Shown here piece by piece: positions 36,221 to 47,100 of a stretch of DNA of 64,000 nt (its first letter is position 1; every line of letters begins with the position of its first letter). Source of the stretch: Hydractinia symbiolongicarpus (Eukaryota > Cnidaria > Hydrozoa > Anthoathecata > Hydractiniidae); contig NC_079878.1 of the NCBI RefSeq assembly GCF_029227915.1, forward strand, positions 14,692,001 to 14,756,000. Reading direction: 5' to 3'. Made by a program: the position numbers and the translations under genes. Under the pieces are notes generated by a model, which saw nothing but the letters and a program-made list of their open reading frames with translations, had not been told where the DNA came from and searched no databases.

Positions 36221-36706
36221 TTAGTTCTTTAGACGAATAGTACACTCATATTCCTTGCACGAGCAGTTTTTAATTCTCGTGACAGACACTGTTGGATTTG
36301 TTCCATTCTCAGGACAAGTTAATTCTACATTTATTTCTTCGGTAAGGGTTGGTCCACACTTGCTGCACTTCCCAACAAATGTACCATCAGGAAGGACAAC
36401 TGGAAACAGATTTCGAGGCATGCATTTTCCTCCGCAAAAATTCACTTCAGCAGTACCAGAGCATCGATCGTTTTCGATAAGAAGAGTAGCGTTGTAACGT
36501 TTACAATTTCCGCTGACTTTCTTGATCAATTCACCTAATGTGATTCTCTCTTCATCATATAAGTAATTTAAAAGCAGCTCCTTCGATTTGACAGGCGGAT
36601 TACTCTTTGTCCCGACCCTTCTTGCAACATATGCGAAACCCAAAGAAGATGTAAGAAACACGTAAAAAAAGATATAAATTTTCTGCATTTTAAAAGTGTG
36701 CTTCAA
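36221..36706 (-). CDS. Secreted cystine-knot (CTCK-like) protein, 161 residues
   Basis: Single-exon ORF. The N-terminus MQKIYIFFYVFLTSSLGFAY (from residue 7) is a good signal peptide; either Met 1 (36706) or Met 7 (36688) could start it. A CTCK-like domain fills about residues 67-157: NCKRYNATLLIENDRCSGTA, the ring motif FCGGKC, GKCSKCGP, VELTCPENGT, then the closing NCSCKEYEC. The C-x-G-x-C and terminal C-x-C spacing are those of the cystine-knot family (bursicon, DAN/gremlin, norrin, glycoprotein-hormone and mucin/VWF C-terminal types). Three N-glycosylation sequons are visible (NAT, NGT and NCS). Likely an extracellular ligand, antagonist or matrix component; the subfamily is not clear. 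A TATA box (TATAAA, 36789-36794 on the minus strand) lies about 85 bases upstream of Met 1. Confidence 0.82.
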   Translation of the reverse strand: MKHTFKMQKIYIFFYVFLTSSLGFAYVARRVGTKSNPPVKSKELLLNYLYDEERITLGELIKKVSGNCKRYNATLLIENDRCSGTAEVNFCGGKCMPRNLFPVVLPDGTFVGKCSKCGPTLTEEINVELTCPENGTNPTVSVTRIKNCSCKEYECTIRLKN

Positions 36707-36788
36707 AAAATATTATTTACTGTTTTTGTCGTTGTTTATTTGTCGCTATCTTATCTCAGATTGATTTCAACCTGTCACAGACGTTGAA

Positions 36789-36794
36789 TTTATA
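36789..36794 (-). promoter_or_regulatory. TATA box upstream of the cystine-knot gene
   Basis: TATAAA on the minus strand, in CTATAAATTCAAC, about 83 bases before the first ATG; transcription would start near 36760. Position-based inference. Confidence 0.4.
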
Positions 36795-36799
36795 GAACT

Positions 36800-38782
36800 G
36801 TTGACGCAGCAAATTAAATGAAAGTGAATGAAATATGATGGAACCCCTTAAGGAATGCTAAAGATGATACTGGCCTATCAAAACAAACCCTCGAATTTAT
36901 AAAATATTTGCAAATGAGATGCTTGGGAAAAAGGAAACTAACGCTTATTAAACGAACAAATAAAAACAACAACAATAACTCGTGAAAAGCACCATGTCTT
37001 TAGTTATTGCATGGTGCAGAATACAGTTTTTATGTTTTTAAATCAAATAACGTTGTGGCAAAATGAAAACACAGAGATGTGAAATTGCTACTTAGTGTTT
37101 CCCTTAACCAAATTGGGTTTTTTGAAAGATTTTTTGTAAACGTCATCGCTAGAGATTGAAGCAAAAGGGCGAAAAAAGGCTGCCCAAAAACGAAATAAAA
37201 AACCTGTTTACCACGACTGGGTGGGTAAGATGGTGAATTTGAAACAGCACGAAAATTTGGTTAGGGTAACAATAATATAGATAGATTTACTGATCACATA
37301 TTGTAGGTAAGAGCTTTTTTATTTCAGATAAAAGCCCTTTTTACGTTAATCGAATTATAATGCTCACTTCGCGTAACTTGATACATATTAGCTACTTATT
37401 TTTTCGTTACTTGTCATTATTTTAGCGTTTTTTTATTTGTTCAGGCAAATCATGAAAATGCGAACGCATAATTGCATGATCAAAAAACTAAAACAATTTC
37501 CGTGCATAAACACAAAACCGTCAAATTTGCAATAAAATGTCGCTCACCAACTTTTCTATGATAGGATCGAGTGTGCAACCACGTGTAAAATTCACGTGCA
37601 ACAATAACGGCCCGCCTTATCATTGAAACATAGGATAAAGTACTTCAATTGTGAAAACCCGTATATAAAGGTGGATTAATGCTATGAAAAGCTTTAAAAG
37701 CACTGAAGTTGATTTTATATCTGTTTTAATTGAAAAAACTTTTGAAATTCCAGCAACAAATGTTGGGCTTTTTGAGAGACTGCACAGCTGAAGAGAAAAA
37801 TTGTTTTCTTGATGGCAATTAAAAAAACAAATAAACAAAAGCTTTCTTTGTTGCTCAACATATCCGACTCCTCTCATCTTGCTTTTCTTAATAACTTTTT
37901 TTACATTTATTCAGCTTAAGTCTTTGAGAAGTTTCAAAAAATTCTATTTAACACGTTTTTATAAGAACCCTGGCAATTTTCTCTTTGAATCCTTGTATTT
38001 TAAAGTCTATTTTTCTTTTGTAATATCAATTTTTAGTTTTAAACAATTTTATTTTTCCCAGGACCTATATTAACAACAGAATTTTACATGTATATATACT
38101 TATAATCTGATTGGTAATCCTGTATAAATATTTCATAAATCAAGAAAAAAAATTCCAATATGCCCGTGTGTCTACGTGTTCCTGTCAATTTTTTATTCGA
38201 CATTATTGCCATCAAAGGACACAGGCGAACAATTCAAAGTAGACTTGCGGCAACAAACGTTATTCAAACCATTTTTATTGACTTATAACATGTCTCTTGA
38301 AGTCGCTGACATCTTCAAACATTTTACTAAAAAGATTTTTTATTTTTTTTATTTTTAAATGTTTGCCAGTTACGCATAAGTTACCTTTAGAATGTCAATA
38401 ACATTTAAAACATTGACCGTTGTTGTACCTCTTTAGGAGACCTCTTTAATGAATAGATCGACATGTTAATAAGGGCGCATGATTGTTTTTGTTTTGTCTT
38501 GCTCTTCGATTTTCGATTACATATGCATGTCTAAACAGCAAGTATACCCAGTTACAACGCATAATTTCCTGAATAATCATCCACAGACCTACTATTAGCC
38601 CTCCTCCTCTCAGCTGTGAGAACTCCTCAAAATAAAAGTGGGGTAAAAAGTCTACTTTGATAAAAAAAGAAACGCTGTTGTAACTTGATAATGACCTCGA
38701 TACGGTGCCATAATGAAAAACGTAAAACTTAATATTTTTTTTTAAAAAAAGGAACTTAAAAATTCGTTTTATTTCTTTTTCT
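36800..38782. other. Gene-free stretch
   Basis: AT-rich. No gene, RNA or bounded repeat recognised; the open frames at 37620-38358 on both strands have no recognisable motif and are low-complexity. Confidence 0.5.
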
Positions 38783-38855
38783 TATAAATAGTTGGCCTTC
38801 ATTCAAGGTCGTTTCACGTTACACCGGGCTGTTCAGTGTTATTTGTTGAACTATC

Positions 38856-38945
38856 ATGGACAAACCTGCGGAAGAAGCACATCTTAGGCTGGCTGTAGCA
38901 ACGCTGAAAAACTATATCAAAAGGTTGCAAAACAACTTCACGTGA
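38856..38945 (+). CDS. Possible 29-residue small ORF or first exon
   Basis: ATG 38856 in a good context (TATCATGG) opens MDKPAEEAHLRLAVATLKNY and nine more residues to TGA 38945. A TATAAATA box lies at 38783-38790, 66 bases upstream, so a transcript could begin near 38815. The peptide has an amphipathic helical look. A weak donor-like GTGAAA overlaps the stop (CAC|GTGAAA at about 38940), so it could be a first exon. No homolog is recognised. Confidence 0.25.
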   Translation: MDKPAEEAHLRLAVATLKNYIKRLQNNFT

Positions 38946-40753
38946 AAGGATTTATCGGAAAACAAGCGTATTGTTCGTTGTAAAGTAAAAAGAATAGAAC
39001 TTTATATTTGTTTGCCTGTTTTTGATTCATTATTAAGATGTTTTATTAAGCATTTATTTTTATTTTCTAGAGCGAAAATTTTCGCAAACCACATTTTAAT
39101 CAGCGTATATTTATATGTTTTAGACATTTAAATCTATTAGTTGGTTTAAATGGATATGCTCTACTTTTTTACGTTAGAAGCAATATGTTTTTTTTGGGTG
39201 AAGATTTTAGCTTATTATGATTGCAAAAAAAGTACATAAATCATCCACAGGCTAATCATCTGGTCTCTCACATTCTATTAACTCTCCCTCTCACAAAGTA
39301 GTTTTACCGCAGTTGTTTCGGTTGGGTATACCACCAGCCAACATAAACATAAAATGAGCCAACCTTAACCACCATACCTTTCTTAGAACAATTCTGTTGC
39401 TGATGCTAAACTGCGCACTTATTAGGACGGATCCCTTTGAAACTTTTTATATGGTCTAACTTAAAAGGGCCGATAAAGTAGACGTTTTTTCATCTAAAGT
39501 GAAAGGAAATAACTCTGCAAAAGTATCATTTCCCTTTCATCAAAGTAGTTTACTTTCTTCCAAAAACCTTTGCTCAACTTCCGTGGTATTTTTTTTGTTA
39601 TGAAAAAGTGTATTCGCAAAAATAACAATTTTAGATTTGTAGAGTTATGATTTTTGCTCGCGTGTACATTCTTCTGCTGTTAAAACCGGATGTGAGGTTA
39701 GCATCCTCTTCGTTTTAAAAACAGGACGTTTGCCTAATCCTCTCTTTTTTAAATTTATTGTGAAATAACATACAAGTATTGCCATCGTGTCCAAACATTT
39801 TTCTCCTTGTCTGATCTATTAACACATACAGGCTTAGTCTACTTACAAAGAGGATGTTTTTTCGTTTAGAGATTACCTGGTACCAAAAGGAGGACCAATT
39901 ACCTAAGGCTTGGTCAACTCATCCCTTTTGGAACAAACGGGTTGACGACGTCATGAAAAACACTTTTAAACCTCAATATCTGTGTAACCGTTCTTCAAAA
40001 GAACACGATCCTATACATTTTCTTAATTAGCGATCCTAGGCAGACTTTAGCCAGAATACAGTCGGTGTAAATAAAATTTGTCTGTTAATTAAAGTTACCC
40101 GCCTTGATTATCCGTTAATTGGAGAGAATACTGTATTAAAATTTTTGGAAATAATTAAGGGAAAGACGCAAGATATTCTGCTAAGAAATTTTTACTCATT
40201 TTTCAAGCTACAACAAAGCTCTCCGAGCTGTAAACAGATAAACATTTCAATATTTTGCCGTTGGCATCATAATTAAATTCTGAATTTAGTGCGATTCAGA
40301 GAAAATCAACAGATATGATTGACATTGACTGTTTTAACGCTAAGTCGGGTTGGTTGGAAAGCTGGTACAATCATATGCTTTAATGAGAGTAGCATGAAAA
40401 TGTCAACAATAACAAGTCATTAGAAAGCAAACCCAGAAAGATCGTGTGAAATTTCACGACTTGCCTTGCCGTAAAGAATACGCCAAGTTTCCATGGTCAT
40501 AAACAACTTGATCTTATGCTTGAATTTTGTTCTAAGCATGAGTTAGAAACAGATGTGAAATAGCAATGCCTGCATTGGTATGCAGGAGGAAAAAGTTTTT
40601 ATTTACGTTCTTTTTCAATTGGTGATATGTCGTGTAAATATCGCTATACATAAATATTTACTTTTGTTTAACAAGCAAAATCACTGATTGAGAACCGAAA
40701 TTAAAAATAATGAAATTTATAGTTTTGTAACGGTTAACGCGAGTTTGTCGATA
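38946..40753. other. Non-coding stretch with a dispersed repeat at about 39865-40040
   Basis: No gene recognised. The part 39865-40040 (GACCAATTACC, GACGTCATGAAAAACACTTT, CAATATCTGTGTAACCGTTC, CATTTTCTTAATTAG) has diverged relatives at about 57580-57790 and 61990-62180, so it is a member of a dispersed repeat family of unknown class. Confidence 0.45.
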
Positions 40754-40851
40754 CTAGTCGTAAACCCGTGGGAAACTCCACAGGAATTTGCACATGGATT
40801 CTCGCACCAATCATCTTTGGCTAACAAACAGACCATTAGCCTTATAATATA
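40754..40851 (-). mobile_element. Short Helitron remnant
   Basis: On the minus strand the 3' end has a hairpin, CCTGTGG then AGTTT then CCCACGG, followed by TTTACGACTAG and a T, matching the ends of the array at 24717-25234. The 5' end near 40851 reads TTATATTATAAGGC, a variant of TCTATATTATAATACC. The element is about 98 bp. Confidence 0.6.
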
Positions 40852-43402
40852 AGTAATTCAAGCGGTTATCTAAGTTATGTAAAGCCGCAACTACAAAAGT
40901 TGCGAAGGTACCCAAGAGATTCAACCCTGAAGATAAAAATCTAATGACCTCCTCCTCGTTCAACCCCGAAAAAATGTTAAAAAATTTTGTTCAATTTTTT
41001 CAAAACAAATAAAAGCGTCCGTTTTCTATATCCTTTTTATCCTAAAATATGTGTTATTGTTTTTAATTTTTAAATGCATCACAGTGTTTGAGAAAGAAAA
41101 ACAAAATCCCACGCAAAGAGATGTCTCTCTCAACAGGCATCGCTCTACGCAACAAAAACGTCTTTTGTATGTTTTTCGTGTTTTACGTAGTTGTTTACTT
41201 CTAATACCTTGTAAACGTCAAAAACTTACGAACTTGCTAAGCAAGTGAAGATGTGGTTAACATTTACGCCAATACCAGAGTTTAAAATTGTTGTGTTGAT
41301 AAAATGGGGCGAGTTTCTTTTGCCTTTCATAATAACTGCAAATCATTTCGTGTCTTTTTCTATAATAACATTTTGGAAATACCATCATCGTAAATTTCCC
41401 ACATCTTTGACAGAGTATTTTAATGGTTTTTTTTACAGGCTCAACAATGGCAAGAATGTGTCGATACATGTGAGAGATGTGAGATCTTTTACTAATGTGT
41501 GCAATAGTGCCACTGCACACGTTTGAATAGGTCACTTCAACAATTAAAAACTCCTCTGAATGTCAACAGATAGCTAACAGCTAAGTAAAAACAAAAGAAC
41601 AACCTTTTTTCCAGCAACTATAGGATTAAATTATAAATATTTTTTGCGCACATGCTTTTTTTAACTTATGCCAGTCAAAAAACAAGAAGTAACTGCTGAA
41701 GAATATTTAGAATAGCGTGTTGTTTGTAAGTTATTAATGGACTATTATAGAATAGTATTGACGATACGAGGATGTCTCTACTCTCGCAATTCCCCTGATA
41801 GTTCCTTTATCAATTACATCCTTCAGCATTGCCGCACATGCGCGTAAATAGGATTGTTTTCAGAGTTTTAGGACGCAAAAATTGGATCTATCTCGCAACT
41901 TCAATTTTTTTAAGTAAGCGTAAATATGTAAGTATTTGTAATGATGTAAATGCAACTCAAAAAAATTATTTGTACCGAAAGTAGAAAAAGGCAAACAAAA
42001 AACAAAAATAATAAAATTTCAATAAGTTCTCTGTTGCACATACAGTTTATCCAATAGCATTAAAACAGGTATCTAAATAAAATTAGGTTCTTCTTACACA
42101 ATACATCCGCTGTAAAGAAGCTTTACTGTACAAATGTGGCATGTGTTATGTTAAGTAAAAGTTATTACACAAACAGGAATATCTTATCTTTCGGGAATTT
42201 GAATTAATGTCAGGTTATCTTCCGGACTTCTTCGTCCAGTTCACAAGTAAGCACAGATATATGCGTACGTGCTGAACTCATAACGTAATATCACCGCATA
42301 AACGTGAAGCTGACATTTGTGGTCGACGAAAAGTAACACATAACGATACGGAAACAAACTTTCACACATCTTTTTGTGAGACAATATTTTGCCACTTTCT
42401 TCTAACGAAAAAAACTCAAAAATTCAAGAAAAAAGGTTCACTTGCCCAAGTTAATGATATTTTCGTTAAATGCGTAAGTGCGGGGGTTTATAAGAGAAAA
42501 TACAGTAACTTTATTTTAAGTTTTTTTATTTTCAACCAACACCACTGTCCTTACTTTATAACATTTACCTTTCTTATCTTAATCGAGCGAGATTTCTAAG
42601 CTACTGGTTTAGCTGTATTTTTTTTTTCATTTCAGTGCCAAATAATTTTTAAGTAATAAATTTCTAAAAATCATATAAAGTACGTTGTGTTAAATTTTTA
42701 CTTATCACACGAAAAGTCCTTGCAGATTTTAAGAAAAATTAATTCTCTGATACTAATCAAAAGTTGAACAATTTCATTTTTGTGCTCAGTTTTGACATAA
42801 CAAAAAACATCAAAATCTTCCTGGACACACTTTCTTGCTTTACCCTATCGGCCCAAACACATTCGGCTTGAATTTTCGTCGGCGCCAGGCATTTCTTTAC
42901 TATAAACAAAGAGGGACATTTTTCGACCATATAAACTTTACGATCTAATGTTTGTCATAGTGTCTCAAACTCTTTGCCAACTCCTGTTATCCTTGTTGTT
43001 TAATTCTGGGTTGGCTGATCTTTTCTGATTGTCTTTTAATAGAATCATGTGCAGCGGTGAAAATCACAACGTGATAATTGGACCAAAAATAAAAATAAAA
43101 CTGAAACAAAACCAAACTAAAGAATCAGAAATTTCGAGAGGCACCTTGACTAGACTAAACTAAATACCCAAGCAGATGTCTGGCTGATCTAAAAAAAACC
43201 TTTGCAGTGGATGAGTTACAACTAAGCATTCTTGTACTTTGATTTCCTCTAGGCGCTCCAATGATTGGATACAAGATCTCTTGTTATACACAGTTTTAAA
43301 CTGCGGATTTGCATAGACATGAAATCCACCTCGTCGTGATAAAAAGGTAGCTATAGAATAAAACACAGAACTGTATGCCTTGGAGAAAAAAAAAGAAGAT
43401 GA
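40852..43402. other. Gene-free stretch
   Basis: No coding domain recognised. Complementary open frames at 41245-41535 exist on both strands but neither has a recognisable motif, so I do not call a gene. Confidence 0.45.
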
Positions 43403-44156
43403 ACGGTAAATCTCTTATCAACGTTCTCTCTTTTTTACGCCACTCACTAACAAATGCCTCTCTGAAAACTTCAAAATTAAATAAACACTCACTTTCCAAT
43501 AAACGCCCCTCCCCTATAAACGTCTCCGTTTGATAGCAAATAGGGCGTTAATTAGAATTTCAACTAAGTCAGGGAAATTAAATAACATTAAATGGGTGTA
43601 AAAAGTAGTAAGAATGTTTTCTTTTTGAAAAAAATGCAATCAGTTAAGAAAAGGTCGAATGAAATGAAGGCGGAGAGGTGTCCTAATTCCGGGTGGCATA
43701 CACACAAGCTCTAGTTGTGTATGTTCGTCATGATGTATTATACTGAATGGCTTGCGAACGGAGTCCAATAACTTACAAAGACGGGTAATAAAAAGCCAGC
43801 TTTCAGGAACTTGACCGTCGCATAGATTCTGAATGTATGGCAAAAATTAACCAAAGAGTTAGACCACAACTCTGCTCTTGAAGGAAATCTCTTGAAAGAT
43901 CAAACACTTCTGTTATCAGACGGCGATCATTTCTGATGTTTAATAGGCAAGTGCAGATTTCAACGATGGAGATTCGGCGGACACGATTGTAACTGTTGAT
44001 TGATATCACGGAAAAACATATTTTAAAATATATATAAAACGAAGTTCCTAAATAGGCGTTCCTCTCTTATCAACGCTCCTTTCCAATAAACAAACACCCC
44101 TGTAAAAATCTCAAAAATTAAAACGCCCAGGGAATTAATTAGATTATTTACAGTAT
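43403..44156. mobile_element. Pogo/Tigger-type repeat with an uncharacterised minus-strand open region
   Basis: The right end, ATTATTTACAGTA, is the inverted form of the TACNGTAAAT terminus of the element at 1165-3620. The left end ACGGTAAATCTC (43403) is a weaker match. AATAAACGCC-type repeats flank the core on both sides (43465-43555 and 44050-44140). Between them, minus-strand frames at 44009-43803 (IVEICTCLLNIRNDRRLITE is its best-formed part) and 43843-43640 (SWLFITRLCKLLDSVRKPFS) overlap by 41 bases in different frames. I do not recognise the protein; it could be element-encoded or a captured host exon. Confidence 0.4.
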
Positions 44157-47100
44157 ATAAGACTAAAAACTTTGAATACAAAGATAGTAGTGAATCGACC
44201 CAGACTCTGGGAGAGACAACATTAATTACATCTGCTCGCTAACACTTTCTTTTGGCAATTTAGTAAAACATTTTACAGGTCGTCAAACTGGATAAAAGAA
44301 AATTACTATTATCACGTATTTATGTGGCATGTTGATGAACAGTCATAACAGGCGTGTTATTTATTACAATTTTGTACGACCTTCAAGAACAATGTCACCA
44401 AACAAATGTTAAGCGTAGCATCTATGTCAAAACATTATTCTGATTCTTAAAACAAATCACCAAAAGACGACCACAAATTGACTCGATGAATCAGACAAAT
44501 TGACTCGATGAATCAGACAAAAACCTGGCAAACGGTTTAAAATCCGAAACTAAGTAAGTGCCATAAACATGGAAAGCAGTGGAATTTCATCTCAGGGCCC
44601 TTCGCCCATGATATGGCAACAGGTGCCCTTTCGTCAGCATCAAGCATAGAAGAACATGCTGTTTGGTCTAATTTAAAATATACGATCATCTTACTTTATA
44701 TTATTTTTTCTACTATTTTCTATTATTGATTTCCGTCTTGCAACATTTTTTCGAAAAAAACGAATCGATCGTTTATTTAATTAAGAATTCTTAAAAATCT
44801 TTCTTAAAAAATATTTTTTTACAAATTGTAAATACGTAAATTGTAAAAAACGAACGACGCGCCTTTTTGAAAATATGTGGCAAAAATATGTTGCTATGGT
44901 AAATGAACTGATTAAGAAATGTTACACAATAAAAAGATAAAAAGGGGAGTTTTTGACGTTTTAGTGAAAACAAAAAATGAGATTTATGGTTATGTTACTG
45001 CCAACAGACCAAGCACTGGACCATATTTTTGATTGCGTGTGGTTAAGTAAAAAACACCCAAAGAACGTAAACAAGTAACTTGGTAGGTATAAGTGCTTCA
45101 GTAACTTTAAATTTAGGCAAATATCTGAGTTGAACCTTCGTTTCTGAATTTAACTGTTAGCCTTCACTACGAATTTTCCGTTCTTTAAAAACCGACTTTT
45201 ACGTGCTTTAAGATGAAGCCGGAAATGTCTTTAGAACTTTCGTTGCGGCCAGGCGTTTCCAAGTTTGTTACTTTTCTGTATTAAAAAACAACGTCATTAC
45301 TTTTGAAATTCGTCGTCCGTTTTGTCAGCTTGTAACGATGTTCAAAAGTTGACGAAAACTCTTTTCGTCAACACGTTTACTATACCAATCAGCTTCGTCG
45401 AATTTTCCAGTCAGGGCTTTAAACTCGTAACATCACTTAATGTTTCGAAAGTTAACAGACGCGAGTTGATTACGTTCTCGACTTCAACAAGCACAGTGTG
45501 AAATGATTCGTCGTTCAAATTTTTTATCTGTCGTTCCCAAATTCTTCGTTTCCATGTGATAATCCAATCTGTGCTTTGGATAACGAGGAATGATATCCTT
45601 TATCAAAGTGTGAAAACAGCCAGACGGCTCTAATTGTGGACTCTTTGCCATAGCATTTGCAGTCGAACAGAAAAGAATTACTCCCAGGAGTACTTTTTTT
45701 CTGGGAAATAAATACTTGGTAGTACTTATTTCCCAGAAAATAAATACTGAGGAATACATTTTTAGGGGAGTACCTTTTTGCGGTGACACCGGAAAATGCA
45801 TTGAAATCAAACAAAATTGTATGTATGGTTCGTACATACAGTATATCAAAATGGAGGAAGGAAACAATATTTCTTATTTTGTATTTTAAAAAAAAATATG
45901 AATCATTTTTTAAAATTATAGTTGACTATTTGGTAAAAAATTAAACCCCGCTAGTTAATTATAAAAAGTTTGTGGTAGCAATTTTTGTGGATAATAGATT
46001 TCAATTTTTTTGTATATTTAGGGTTTAGGTAGACTAACAGCTAACATAATGATATATAACAAAAGTAGTTACAGTGATGTTTTTCCTGTCTTTGTGCACT
46101 GGCCAGACTAACTAAAGCTAACTGTCTTAAACTACACATACCTTTCATCTAGTTAGCTAGGTAGCAAACTGCACTTGCTAAGCTAGTTAACTAAGTAGCT
46201 AGGTAGCTAACTGCAAACTGCACTGGCTTACTTTTGAAATATAATGGTAGTAATTATTGATTTAAAGATACCAATAAAAATTAGCAATGTGGTGCCAACA
46301 ATAACATTTCTTCCTGGTTTAACACGTCGGAAACTTGACTTTTATTAGCTAGGCTAAACCTCTTACGACGAAATCAACAGTTTTTAGTCATTAATAACCT
46401 TGAATTTTGTGTTTTTTGGATAGAATACAGTCCATGAACCATTAAAGAATGCTTTTCTTTGATTTTAGTGTTATAGCAGTAAAGCCTGGAGGTATAAAAG
46501 TTATTTTATACTTCCATGGGTAAAGTAACAAGTTAAATTTTCTGTTAATGTTGTTGTTTTCTTCTAGTTGCGCTACCATTATAAAAAAATTTGTCCCTAC
46601 AAGCGCTTTACTAGTGCCCAGACTACGCTGTATGAAAGTCGGTAATATTTTGCATTCCGAGTATGATGTGTATCTTGCTCCTCTTAGCCAATCACGTTGG
46701 AGGTCCAATGATAAAATCTTATGCATCACATTACATTAATTTAAATATCTTTAAATTCCCTCTTTAAATCGAAGTGACGAATAGAGGTTAAAAAGGAATT
46801 AATTTAATAGCAACCTGGTGTCATGATAAAACAAAGAGACGATCTGGAGTCGAAGTCATCACGTTAGCATTTACCCACGTGGTACAATTAAAAACACTGT
46901 TATTATTAATCCTAATGGGATAGAGTTCAGGTTGTTTATATCAGGTTGGCATGCAAACACCCAATTAAGCGTTTGTAAGTAATTATTATGATTCACCTTC
47001 AAGTTTATTTTTTCATCTGGCTCAACTTTGGACATTTTTTTTAACTTAATATACGAGATTGTTTTTTAGGAGTACCTAAATTACGGGTATGCAAAAACAC

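Noticed and set aside
41245-41535. Overlapping open frames on both strands
   Set aside because: No domain, signal peptide or splice context on either strand.
43803-44009. Possible inositol-trisphosphate-receptor-like exon
   Set aside because: A short stretch (IVEICTCLLNIRNDRR) looks faintly similar to a region of that family, but the neighbouring frame does not continue the match, so I left it unassigned.
45484-45867. Minus-strand 127-codon open frame
   Set aside because: It runs through a hairpin repeat (45700-45740) and has no recognisable domain.
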